Source: Labilibaculum sp041595635 (GTDB lineage: Bacteria > Bacteroidota > Bacteroidia > Bacteroidales > Marinifilaceae). Taken from it: a stretch of 64,000 nucleotides of DNA. The stretch is taken from the NCBI RefSeq assembly GCF_041595635.1, contig NZ_JBFHJW010000007.1, forward strand, positions 33,145 to 97,144. The letters are read 5' to 3'. The translations under genes were made by a program, and so were the position numbers. Positions 9,273 through 17,601 of the stretch are shown here, one piece after another. Each line of letters begins with the position of its first letter. Position 1 is the first letter of the stretch. Under the pieces are notes generated by a model. The model searched no databases and had not been told where the DNA came from. It saw nothing but the letters and a program-made list of their open reading frames with translations.

Positions 9273-9977
9273 ATGTTGCAGCAAATTAATGATCGATTTA
9301 ATTCCGCATGTGAAACTTGTGCCGATAAATCATGCGCCATAAAAACTCTTAGAGAATATGAGCTACAATTATGGCGCAACAACTATCACGAGGTGAAATT
9401 TCGTAAGGGAGATATGATTATGTCCGAAGGAATTTCTGTAAATCAGATTGCTTATTTAAGAAGAGGACTGGTAAAAGAGTATGGAACTATAGATCATTTT
9501 CAACAGTACATTTTGCAGGTTATTAAACCGCATTCTTATTTAGGACTTGAATCTATCTTTGATAATTGCATCAATAAGTATTCTTATGTGGCTTTGAGCG
9601 ATGTTACAGTATGTTTTCTGAAATTGCCTGTTTTTCTGGAGCTAATTAAAGAAAACGGACAGTTTAGTTATGAAATTTTATCTTCGATTTGTAATAACAA
9701 TTTGCGAAATTATCATCGTTTTATCATTCAGCATCAAAAAAATAGTCGAGGCAAACTTGCTGATGTTCTTTTGTATTTTTCCAATGTTATTTTTGAATCG
9801 CTTTGTTTTATTTTACCACTCACACGCAAGGAGATTGCTTATATGGTTGGAATTAGTCGTGAAAGTGTATCAAAACAATTATGTGGATTTGAAATGGATC
9901 AGATCGTAAAAATTCGTAGGCGTGAAATCACCATTTTGGACGTTAATAAATTGGAGCAAATTAGTCGTTTGGGTTAA
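9273..9977 (+). CDS. Crp/Fnr-family transcriptional regulator
   Basis: A 234-residue regulator when started at the ATG at 9273 (an upstream TTG at 9228 would add an implausible Tyr/Ile-rich leader). The N-terminus has a Cys cluster, C-x2-C-x4-C (CETCADKSC). A cyclic-nucleotide-binding-like beta roll follows, with FRKGDMIMSEG and YLRRGLVKEYG, then a dimerisation helix. The C-terminal winged helix has LTRKEIAYMVGISRESVSKQL, close to the FNR/CRP recognition-helix pattern E-x3-R. The Cys spacing could ligate an Fe-S cluster or metal, which would fit redox sensing, but similar clusters exist in Bacteroidota members without proven clusters. It lies just upstream of modABC in the same direction, so control of molybdate uptake is a reasonable inference. 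Confidence 0.8.
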   Translation: MLQQINDRFNSACETCADKSCAIKTLREYELQLWRNNYHEVKFRKGDMIMSEGISVNQIAYLRRGLVKEYGTIDHFQQYILQVIKPHSYLGLESIFDNCINKYSYVALSDVTVCFLKLPVFLELIKENGQFSYEILSSICNNNLRNYHRFIIQHQKNSRGKLADVLLYFSNVIFESLCFILPLTRKEIAYMVGISRESVSKQLCGFEMDQIVKIRRREITILDVNKLEQISRLG

Positions 9978-10174
9978 TATAATTAATCCTATCGTGATTT
10001 TTTTGTAGGTTATTTTGCACCATTGATCTATTTCCTCATTCTTCACTAGTTATCCTGATTAATATTTACAAAATAGAATCAAATTATTTAGTTTATATTC
10101 CGATCATTGAAAGCTTTAGTTTAGTTAAAAATTGTTATTTTCAAGTCTTCAAAAGCCAACTAAGCTACTGTTTC

Positions 10175-10954
10175 ATGAAATTATTATCTAAAATTCCCCA
10201 TAAAGTTTTTTTGTTATTGGTATGTTGTATTCTTCAGTCCTGTTCATCTACCCCCAAGCAAACTAATTCAATTACTGTTTTTGCAGCGGCAAGTCTTACT
10301 GATGTGATGACTGAAATAGCAAGCCAGTTTAAAAAGGAAACAGGTTATAGTGTTCGTTTGAATTTTGCATCTTCAGGGATATTGGCTCGGCAAATCGAAA
10401 ATGGTGCCCATTGTGATTATTACTTATCAGCAAGTAAAGAATGGATGGATTATTTGGATACTCTTCAATATGTTGATCGAAATTCTATTCATAGTCATGC
10501 TGGGAACCGAATTGTTGCTATTGTGCCTGTTGACAACAAAAAAATGATAATAGATTCGGTTACTATCGTAAATTTTCCTCAGCTTTTCGAAGGGCGAATA
10601 TCTTTGGGTGATCCAAATCATGTTCCAGCAGGAAAATATGCCATGCAAATGATAGAAAAGTACGGATGGATAGCGGAATTGAAGCATAGACTATTGCCTG
10701 CAAAAAATGTTCGTGATGCACTTTTTATGGTGGAGATGGGAGAGGTTGAAATGGGCATAGTATATGCATCGGATGCTCATAAATCAGATAAAGTAAGAGT
10801 GGTTTACGAATTTTCTGGTGCTGATTGTGATCCCATTCGATACTATGGAGCAAGTTGCCCAAAACCGAAAAAAGCAGTAGGTGCTTTCCTTGAATTTTTG
10901 CAAACCGATCAAGTGAAATTAGTATGGGCTAAGAATGGTTTTAGAATTGATTAA
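10175..10954 (+). CDS. modA: Molybdate ABC transporter substrate-binding lipoprotein
   Basis: A 259-residue periplasmic binding protein of the ModA type. A lipoprotein signal peptide ends in the lipobox LQSC (about residues 20-23). The mature protein opens with ITVFAAASLTDVMTEIA, the classic ModA start whose Ser and Ala residues bind the oxyanion. LNFASSGILARQIENGA, typical of the family, follows. Later segments include GDPNHVPAGKYA and EMGIVYASDA, also family-typical. It is followed at once by modB (stop at 10952-10954, next ATG at 10956) and then modC, forming a transport operon for molybdate or tungstate used in Mo-cofactor enzymes. Confidence 0.93.
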   Translation: MKLLSKIPHKVFLLLVCCILQSCSSTPKQTNSITVFAAASLTDVMTEIASQFKKETGYSVRLNFASSGILARQIENGAHCDYYLSASKEWMDYLDTLQYVDRNSIHSHAGNRIVAIVPVDNKKMIIDSVTIVNFPQLFEGRISLGDPNHVPAGKYAMQMIEKYGWIAELKHRLLPAKNVRDALFMVEMGEVEMGIVYASDAHKSDKVRVVYEFSGADCDPIRYYGASCPKPKKAVGAFLEFLQTDQVKLVWAKNGFRID

Positions 10955-10955
10955 T

Positions 10956-11648
10956 ATGGATAGTTATTTTGTATTTACAGAAACAGAAATAAGTGCAATT
11001 ACGATCTCTTTTAAGGTGGCTTTGTGTTGTGCAATTTTACTTTTGCCTTTGGCAATTTTAGTAGGATGGTGGTTGGCGCGTAAATCTTTCAAAGGAAAAT
11101 CATTAATTGAAGGATTTATTAATTTGCCATTGGTATTGCCTCCTGTTGCAACGGGTTTTATTTTGTTATTGCTATTGGGAACAAAAGGACTGATTGGTCA
11201 TTTTCTGAATGAATACTTGGGAATTCGTATTGCCTTTACTTATTATGCAGCCGTAATCGCATCTATGGTTGTTTCTTTTCCTTTAGCGGTGCGAGCCATT
11301 CGTCTTTCCATCGAAATGGTTGATCCAGGTTTTGAAGAGGCTGCAAAGACCTTGGGGGCTAGTACTATTCAGAGTTTTGTGAGAGTAACACTTCCTTTGT
11401 CTTTACCGGGAATCATAAGTGGTTTTGTGCTTTCTTTTGCACGATCGCTTGGCGAATTTGGTGCGACTATAATATTTGCAGGTAATATTTTAGGCGAAAC
11501 ACAAACCATTCCCTTGGCATTGTTTAATCAGATCCAAGTGCCAGGTATGGAGAGTTCGGCATTTCGATTGCTGATGGTTGCTGTTGTTTTTTCTTTTTTA
11601 GCTATGGCTGTTTCTGAATATTTAGTCAAGAAATTACACAAACATTAG
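10956..11648 (+). CDS. modB: Molybdate ABC transporter permease
   Basis: A 230-residue inner-membrane permease with about five hydrophobic helices. Family markers are LPLVLPPVATGF near residue 60 and the EAA loop EEAAKTLGASTIQSFVRVTLPLS near 125-148, which contacts the ATPase, then GEFGATIIFAGNI. The ATG at 10956, one base after the modA stop, is preferred over an upstream TTG at 10935 that would overlap modA. It forms the channel for the ModA-delivered oxyanion and is energised by ModC. Confidence 0.93.
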   Translation: MDSYFVFTETEISAITISFKVALCCAILLLPLAILVGWWLARKSFKGKSLIEGFINLPLVLPPVATGFILLLLLGTKGLIGHFLNEYLGIRIAFTYYAAVIASMVVSFPLAVRAIRLSIEMVDPGFEEAAKTLGASTIQSFVRVTLPLSLPGIISGFVLSFARSLGEFGATIIFAGNILGETQTIPLALFNQIQVPGMESSAFRLLMVAVVFSFLAMAVSEYLVKKLHKH

Positions 11649-11702
11649 TAGAATAAACAGATTCTGCAATACAAATTAGTTAACAAAGAAAATCAGTTGT
11701 TT

Positions 11703-12797
11703 ATGCATGTTTTATCAGCACATTTAAAACGTAAGAAGGGCAATTTCTTTTTGGATATTAAAGTAGATTTCAAACAAGGAATTACTGGAGTTTTTGGTCC
11801 CTCGGGAGCAGGCAAAACAACCTTAATGCACATGTTGGCAGGATTGGAACGTCCCGATGAAGGTTATGTAAAAATCGGTGAGAGGTATTTGGTCGATAGT
11901 TCAACAAATATCTATGAGCCGGCACGAAATCGTAAAATTGGCTATGTTTTTCAGGAAGGACGATTGTTTCCGCATATGACTGTCAGGAAGAATCTGCTTT
12001 TCGGTACGAAATACCTTCCAAAAGGAGAACAATTTATCGAGTTTGATGAGCTGGTGAACTTGTTGGAGGTAAATGATCTGCTTGAAAAACGTCCCAGTCA
12101 GTTGTCTGGAGGCGAAAAACAGCGTGTGGCTATTGGTAGGGCTTTGCTGAGTTCTCCTAACTTATTATTGATGGATGAGCCTTTTTCGTCGCTGGATGTG
12201 AAATTGCGAAGACAGATTATTCCTTACCTAATTAAAATAAATCGAAATTTTAACATTCCTATGTTGGTGGTTAGCCACGATTTACCTGATTTACTAAACT
12301 TAACTCGCGAGTTGTTTTTACTGAAAAATGGTCGGGTTGCTGGTCAGGGAAATTATCTCGATTTGGTGGAGAATGAGAATCTTTTTGAATTGATGCGTGG
12401 ATCGGGATTAATGAATGTAATTCAATTTAAAGTGGATTCACGAAATGCAGAGGATGGTTTGACTATTTTGGTGAATAAAAATGCCAGTAAGCCAATTAAG
12501 GTGGAGCGGGAGATGAGTTTTGATTGTTGTCAGATTGGCGATGATATGAGCGTATCCTTGCGTCCTGAGGATATTGCGATTACCTTGGAGCAAATTCCAA
12601 ATATTTCCATCCGAAACCAACTACGAGGAAGAATTCGTAAGATAATTCAAAAGGAGAATCGTAACTATTGCATGGTAGATGTTGGTTTTACATTATTGGT
12701 TTCCATCACGCATGCATCACTGGAAAAAATGCAGCTCGTCGAAGGAAAACAGGTATGGTGTTTGTTTAAATCAATGGCCTTGCAAATAAATAGGTGA
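11703..12797 (+). CDS. modC: Molybdate ABC transporter ATP-binding protein
   Basis: A 364-residue ATPase. The N-terminal nucleotide-binding domain has Walker A GPSGAGKTT (about 33-41), the signature LSGGEKQR and Walker B LLLMDEP followed by SSLD. The C-terminal part (about 290-360) has the size and position of a TOBE/Mop regulatory domain, which in ModC binds oxyanion and gives feedback inhibition. The ATG at 11703 is preferred to a TTG six bases earlier. Spacing of about 54 bases from modB suggests the same transcript. Confidence 0.93.
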   Translation: MHVLSAHLKRKKGNFFLDIKVDFKQGITGVFGPSGAGKTTLMHMLAGLERPDEGYVKIGERYLVDSSTNIYEPARNRKIGYVFQEGRLFPHMTVRKNLLFGTKYLPKGEQFIEFDELVNLLEVNDLLEKRPSQLSGGEKQRVAIGRALLSSPNLLLMDEPFSSLDVKLRRQIIPYLIKINRNFNIPMLVVSHDLPDLLNLTRELFLLKNGRVAGQGNYLDLVENENLFELMRGSGLMNVIQFKVDSRNAEDGLTILVNKNASKPIKVEREMSFDCCQIGDDMSVSLRPEDIAITLEQIPNISIRNQLRGRIRKIIQKENRNYCMVDVGFTLLVSITHASLEKMQLVEGKQVWCLFKSMALQINR

Positions 12798-12902
12798 AGT
12801 TTAGTTAGAAATCAAGAATTTATTTTGAAAATACTAGTCTCGAATCAGAGAAAAAATTCTGCACACAAAATGAGATAAAATAGTCTTTCTGTTTTCTTTT
12901 TA

Positions 12903-13142
12903 TTATTGGTATTTTTTGCAAAGGGGACGTAACATTCCTTCCAATCCGTTCAGCTTTATCTCGTACATAGAGGCAAGCATTTCTCCTAGTTTTCCAGCTG
13001 GAAACCCTTTTTGTCGATACCAAACCAAGTAAGGTTCAGGAATATCAATAAGGTAACGTCCTTTGTATTTTCCGTAGGGCATTCTCATTCGAATTAATTT
13101 AATTAATTCCTCATTCATAAAGTCCCCGTCTATATTGTCCAT
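12903..13142 (-). CDS. DUF3820 family small protein
   Basis: A 79-residue protein, or 71 if the ATG at 13118 is used. It contains MPYGKYKGRYLIDIPEPYL, VWYRQKGFP and GKLGEMLASMYEI followed by NGL, the conserved core of DUF3820. Members are short, soluble and of uncertain function; one structural study class calls them putative quorum-sensing-regulated virulence factors, which I would not carry over. It is convergent with modC and divergent from the GAF protein gene. Confidence 0.8.
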   Translation of the reverse strand: MDNIDGDFMNEELIKLIRMRMPYGKYKGRYLIDIPEPYLVWYRQKGFPAGKLGEMLASMYEIKLNGLEGMLRPLCKKYQ

Positions 13143-13268
13143 ATTTTTATCCGATTTCCTGCAAAGGTATTTTAGAATTTCAGATTTCTAAAAAAAATTA
13201 TAGATATTTATCTTTCCCAGTATCAATAATTTTCGCGTAACTTTACCAAAAGACAAAATCGATTGGAG

Positions 13269-13754
13269 ATGAATGCAATGGGAAATCAATTTACAGAGGA
13301 GAATATTCTAGAGAAGTGGCAAGGAGAAATTGATTTGCTTCAGGATTCGCTGCAAGTATCTGCAGTCTTAATTATGAAGTTGCATCCTCACGAATTGGAG
13401 GTGTATGTCAGTTCTGGGAATGAAAATAATCCGTATACAATTGGAGATCGGGGAGAGATTAATATTGGAGCCTATTGTGATACTATTATTGCCAGCAAGG
13501 CTAAATTTCAAATTGAAGATGCTTCAGAAGATCAGTATTGGCAATCAAAGATGAAGTTTAACAATGGTATGTCATGCTATATGGGATTACCAATTTTTTA
13601 TCCGAATAAGGATTTGTTTGGAACCATTTGTGTGCTGAATAAAGAGCCTCGAAAATTTGTGGATTTGGATCATCAGTTGCTCGATCATTTTCGCACAGGT
13701 ATTGAATCAGATTTGTTAATGGCAGATGAGTCTGAAGATAGAAGCAGTTTGTAA
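13269..13754 (+). CDS. GAF-domain sensor protein
   Basis: A 161-residue protein starting at ATG 13269 (a TTG six bases upstream is less likely). It is a single GAF domain. LQVSAVLIMKLHPHELEVYV forms the first strands, and the middle has an IGAYCDTIIASKAKF helix. A later strand pair reads MSCYMGLPIFYPNKDLFGTI with CVLNKEP, the usual GAF ending in GTICVLD-like residues. No output domain is attached, so it may sense a small molecule or act with a partner. Its stop is 8 bases from the convergent mnmA stop. Confidence 0.78.
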   Translation: MNAMGNQFTEENILEKWQGEIDLLQDSLQVSAVLIMKLHPHELEVYVSSGNENNPYTIGDRGEINIGAYCDTIIASKAKFQIEDASEDQYWQSKMKFNNGMSCYMGLPIFYPNKDLFGTICVLNKEPRKFVDLDHQLLDHFRTGIESDLLMADESEDRSSL

Positions 13755-13762
13755 TGGAAAAG

Positions 13763-14854
13763 TTATTCGGCAAATCCACCACCAATTAGTTTATCAGCAA
13801 TATAAAAGGCTACAGGCTGACCGGGAGCAATTGCCCAGGCAGCATCTTCCAGAATAACCTCCAGTTCTGTATCCGAAATGATTTGTAGTTTACTGAATTT
13901 TTGAGGATTTCGGCCCAGACCACGCACAATGGTGTTGATTTTTGGAAGTTGGCTGTCTTCCAGATTATTAAAATAGTAATTCGATACCTTAATTTTCATT
14001 CGGTTGAGTTCCTCTTTCTTTTCCAGAATAAGCGTATTGCTCTCGGCATTGATTCTACTTACCATTAAACCCGATTTTTTTTCCAGTTCCAGGCCTCTTT
14101 TTTGACCTACTGTATAGTAAGGGTAACCATTGTGCCAACCCAAATAATTGCCTTTATTGTCCAGAACTTTTCCGCGGCCAATTTTTCGATCCAAATCGGG
14201 AATCATTTCCAGTAAAAAGTCGCGGTAATCCATTCGATCCATAAAGCAGATGCCCATGCTTTCCTTCTTTTTTGCGACCTCAGCAAAGCCAAATTCCTTA
14301 GCAATTTCACGCACTTCTGTTTTGGTAAATCCTCCCAGAGGAGTAAGTGTTCTCGATAAAATATCTTGTCCTAAATTCCAAAGAAAGTAGGATTGATCTT
14401 TGGCTGGATCTTTTCCTTTGTGAATGTAATATCCCTTTTCTTCGTGTATAATCTGAATGTAATGTCCGGTAGCAATCCATTTACAGTGCAGCTCATCGGC
14501 TTTTTCCAGAAGCAATCTCCATTTTAGCTGAGGATTGCACTGTATGCACGGACTGGGTGTTCTGCCAGCCAGGTATTCATCTAAAAAGAACTGAATAATG
14601 GTGTCGCGAAATTCCTGGCGGGCATCAATCACATGATGTTCGATGTTTAGTTCCTTGGCCAATTTTTGCGCATCAAGAATAAAATCCGGCAAGGGATCAT
14701 GGGGATTTAAAGAATGATCAGTACCAAAAAACCAGAGGGAAACACCCACTACCTGATAGCCTTGTTTCTGAAGCATCATGGCTGCTACAGACGAATCGGT
14801 GCCACCACTCATTCCCAAAACTATTCTCCTTTTTGCATCCATCTCCGCGCTCAT
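13763..14854 (-). CDS. mnmA: tRNA-specific 2-thiouridylase MnmA
   Basis: A 363-residue enzyme that adenylates and thiolates U34 of tRNA-Lys, -Glu and -Gln. The N-terminal ATP-pyrophosphatase loop reads GMSGGTDSS (about 14-22), where most family members have SGGVDSS. The catalytic Cys lies in TPSPCIQCN (about 99-107) and the second in ESMGICF (about 199-205). The central VGQKRGL stretch and C-terminal beta-barrel are intact. Bacteroidota often carry two mnmA paralogues, and the SGGTDSS variant suggests this is one of them, but only one is in the window. It is divergent from the M13 peptidase gene. Confidence 0.92.
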   Translation of the reverse strand: MSAEMDAKRRIVLGMSGGTDSSVAAMMLQKQGYQVVGVSLWFFGTDHSLNPHDPLPDFILDAQKLAKELNIEHHVIDARQEFRDTIIQFFLDEYLAGRTPSPCIQCNPQLKWRLLLEKADELHCKWIATGHYIQIIHEEKGYYIHKGKDPAKDQSYFLWNLGQDILSRTLTPLGGFTKTEVREIAKEFGFAEVAKKKESMGICFMDRMDYRDFLLEMIPDLDRKIGRGKVLDNKGNYLGWHNGYPYYTVGQKRGLELEKKSGLMVSRINAESNTLILEKKEELNRMKIKVSNYYFNNLEDSQLPKINTIVRGLGRNPQKFSKLQIISDTELEVILEDAAWAIAPGQPVAFYIADKLIGGGFAE

Positions 14855-15023
14855 TTTGCTTCTTTTTTAGAATCTTCTGCAAACATATCCTTTTCACAGA
14901 AGATTACAAAATCGGTATCATCGAGCGAAACCTGCTGGATATCGAAAAAACTAAGGCTATTCAGAGGTTTTTTTTTACTTTCGCTGCTTCTAAAAAAACG
15001 ATTAATCACAACAAAACAAAATA

Positions 15024-17069
15024 ATGAATTTAAAACAATTGTCGGGTGGTATTTTGAGTGCGGGTTTGGTGCTTACCATCATGGTGGGATGTACCGAGAA
15101 GGCACCCAAAGGTACAGGAGTACTGAAAAAAGAAGATATGAACCTGGAAGTAAAACCAGGGGTTAATTTCTTTGAATATGCAAATGGAACCTGGATGAAG
15201 AATACGCCAATTCCAGCTGATAAAAGTCGTTATGGTGCTTTCGATATATTGGGCGAAAGCGCAAACGAAGCAGTTCATAACCTACTGGAAGAAGCCGCTA
15301 AAACAGAAAATGCAGAGGAAGGTAGCAATTTGAAGAAAATTCAGGATTTTTATGCGACTGCTATGGATGTTGAAAAAATCGAAAAGGTAGGTATTCAGCC
15401 TTTGCTTCCTGAGTTTGAAAGAATAGCTTCGGTGAAGAATGCAAGCGACTTGCGCAAAGAATTGGTTCATTTGCACAAGATGGGCATTAATGCTTTGTTT
15501 AGTGCAGGTGTTGAGCAGGACATGAAAAACACAAGGGTTAATCGCATGTATCTTGGTGAGGCTGGTCTTTCCTTATCGGATAGGGATTACTATGTTGCCG
15601 ATAATGAAACAAGTGAAAATATCCGTAAAGAATTTGTAAAGCATGTGGCCAAAATGTTTGAGTTGATTGGTGAGGATGCAAGCCTTGCAAAAAGCAATGC
15701 CGCAAGAATCATGAAATTTGAGACTCGCATGGCTGAAAAATTCAATACCCGTGTTGAAAATAGAAATTACCCAGCCATGTACAATCCAAAAACGGTTGAG
15801 GTGCTAGAAAAAGAATATCCAAACTTTGCCTGGGGAAGCTATTTTAAAGAATTAGGTGCTGACATTAAGGAGTATGTGATTACAACTCACCCTCGTTACC
15901 TGACCGAGCTAAATAAGATGTTAGTGGAGGAGAAAATGGATGACATTAGGTTGTATTTGAAATGGAAAGTACTGGATGATGCGGCAGCAACTGTTGGTTC
16001 TGAGCTGGAAAAACAAAATTTCGCTTTTTATGGCACAATTTTAACCGGTGCAACAGAACAACAGCCACGTTGGAGACGCATGTCATCAGTAACGGGTTCT
16101 GTTTTGGGCGAAGCTGTTGGACAATTGTATGTGGCGAAATATTTCCCACCTGAAGCAAAGTTACGCATGGACAAGCTAGTGAAGAATCTTAAAACTGCTT
16201 TGCGTGGAAGAATTGAAAAATTAGAATGGATGAGCGATAGTACTCGAACAGAAGCTTTGGCAAAATTGGATGCTTTCGGCGTGAAAATTGGTTATCCCGA
16301 TAAGTGGGAAGATTATTCGAAGCTTGAGGTATCTACCGATTCGTATGCTCAGAATATGTGGAGAGCTGCCAGGTTTAGTTTTGAGAAGAATATTGCAAAA
16401 TTAGGACAAGAGGTTGATACTGAGAAGTGGGGGATGACTCCACAAACCGTGAATGCTTACTATCACCCAATGTTGAATGAGGTGGTTTTTCCAGCAGCAA
16501 TTCTTCAGCCTCCTTTCTTTTATATGAATGGAGATGATGCGGTAAACTACGGTGCTATTGGTGTGGTAATCGGTCACGAAATGACTCACGGTTTTGATGA
16601 TAATGGTCGTCGTTTCGATAAAGAAGGAAACATGAGAGACTGGTGGACTGCCGAAGATACCAAGAAGTTTAACGAAAGATCTCAAAAACTAGTCGATCAG
16701 TTTAATGGCTTTCAGGCTTTTGATGATCTGCATGTTAATGGTAAATTGACATTAGGAGAAAATATTGCGGATTATGGTGGTTTAACCATTTCATTGGAAG
16801 CTTATAAGATGGCTTTGAAAGGAGAAAAACCTGCAGATATTGATGGTTTCAATAATATGCAACGTTTCTTTTTGGCCTACGCTAAAGTTTGGAAAGGTAA
16901 TGTAAGAGATACCTATTTGAGAAAACTAATTAAAGAAGATGTGCATTCCCCAGGTGAATATCGTGTAAACGGTGGTTTGTTTAATATTCCTGAATTCTAC
17001 GATACTTTTGATATTAGTCCTGAAGATCCTTTGTATCGTACCGAGGAGCAAAGAGCTAAAATTTGGTAA
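15024..17069 (+). CDS. M13-family (neprilysin/PepO-like) zinc endopeptidase lipoprotein
   Basis: A 681-residue exported metallopeptidase. The signal peptide ends at the lipobox IMVGC (Cys at residue 23), so the enzyme is a membrane-anchored lipoprotein. The M13_N domain begins with PGVNFFEYANGTWM. The M13 catalytic domain carries the zinc motif VIGHEMTHGFDDNG (His 518, Glu 519, His 522) and the third ligand in GENIADYGGL. The substrate-binding NAYY segment lies just before, and the C-terminal end is conserved in form. It probably degrades short peptides in the periplasm or at the surface. It is monocistronic, closed by the hairpin at 17115. Confidence 0.93.
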   Translation: MNLKQLSGGILSAGLVLTIMVGCTEKAPKGTGVLKKEDMNLEVKPGVNFFEYANGTWMKNTPIPADKSRYGAFDILGESANEAVHNLLEEAAKTENAEEGSNLKKIQDFYATAMDVEKIEKVGIQPLLPEFERIASVKNASDLRKELVHLHKMGINALFSAGVEQDMKNTRVNRMYLGEAGLSLSDRDYYVADNETSENIRKEFVKHVAKMFELIGEDASLAKSNAARIMKFETRMAEKFNTRVENRNYPAMYNPKTVEVLEKEYPNFAWGSYFKELGADIKEYVITTHPRYLTELNKMLVEEKMDDIRLYLKWKVLDDAAATVGSELEKQNFAFYGTILTGATEQQPRWRRMSSVTGSVLGEAVGQLYVAKYFPPEAKLRMDKLVKNLKTALRGRIEKLEWMSDSTRTEALAKLDAFGVKIGYPDKWEDYSKLEVSTDSYAQNMWRAARFSFEKNIAKLGQEVDTEKWGMTPQTVNAYYHPMLNEVVFPAAILQPPFFYMNGDDAVNYGAIGVVIGHEMTHGFDDNGRRFDKEGNMRDWWTAEDTKKFNERSQKLVDQFNGFQAFDDLHVNGKLTLGENIADYGGLTISLEAYKMALKGEKPADIDGFNNMQRFFLAYAKVWKGNVRDTYLRKLIKEDVHSPGEYRVNGGLFNIPEFYDTFDISPEDPLYRTEEQRAKIW

Positions 17070-17114
17070 GCCGATTTTAACTAGTAATAAGATAGATTGA
17101 AATGATACTATACA

Positions 17115-17149
17115 AACCGTCTCGGGAAACTGAGGCGGTTTTTTTTTTG
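17115..17149 (+). terminator. Rho-independent terminator after the M13 peptidase
   Basis: A 9-bp stem, AACCGTCTC paired with GAGGCGGTT (one G-T pair), is followed by a run of nine or ten T. Confidence 0.85.
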
Positions 17150-17338
17150 CTCTTTGGTTGCGTTCAACAGACTTGCAAAGAGAGGAGTGCCTGAAAAAAA
17201 CGTATTTTTCACGGAATGTAGAAAGTACAAAGCACGAAAAATTGATTTTTGACTCAATATGTATATTGTTAAAGCAAAAAATGATAACTTGGATATAATA
17301 AGTAACAATAGGATTGCGTAATCAATTCGTTTGATCAC

Positions 17339-17430
17339 AGGCTGACAGGTCTATGAATGCTGTCAGGTTTGGTGAAGTAAAGTGGGAAACGCAAAACCTG
17401 TCAGTGTCTGAAAGACCTGACAGCGTTAAG
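17339..17430. repeat. REP-like nested palindromic element, copy A
   Basis: A 92-bp element with outer arms (CTGACAGGTCT and AGACCTGACAG) and inner arms (CTGTCAGGTTT and AACCTGTCAG), so it can fold as a hairpin within a hairpin. Copy B at 21107-21199 has the same order of arms and most of the same bases between them. Followed 14 bases later by the MutS-like relic. The layout resembles REP/REPIN elements moved by Y1 transposases, and a relic of such a transposase abuts copy B. Confidence 0.8.
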
Positions 17431-17444
17431 ATGCTTCTTTTCAT

Positions 17445-17570
17445 TTCGAATTGATTGAGAAGTATTTTCGCAATCATGACCATTCTGTTTTTTTTCAGGA
17501 ACTTACCGATAAAACATGTAATGATTTAGATTTCTTTTTGACTAAGGAATCTACAAAATACTCAGCTTAG
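17445..17570 (+). pseudogene. Relic fragment of a MutS-like gene
   Basis: This stretch translates to FELIEKYFRNHDHS, then VFFQELTDKTCNDLDF and a divergent tail ending at TAG 17568-17570. The MutS-family gene at 19363-21033 has FDLIEKYFRNKDHS and QVISDKTCDDLDF at about residues 43-72, with the same spacing between the two blocks. So a piece of about 30 codons from a paralogue of that gene sits here with no start codon and no continuation. It begins 14 bases after REP-like copy A, which may mark a recombination point. Confidence 0.75.
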
Positions 17571-17601
17571 AGGTAAATTGCAGTATAAATTCACAGCAAG
17601 A

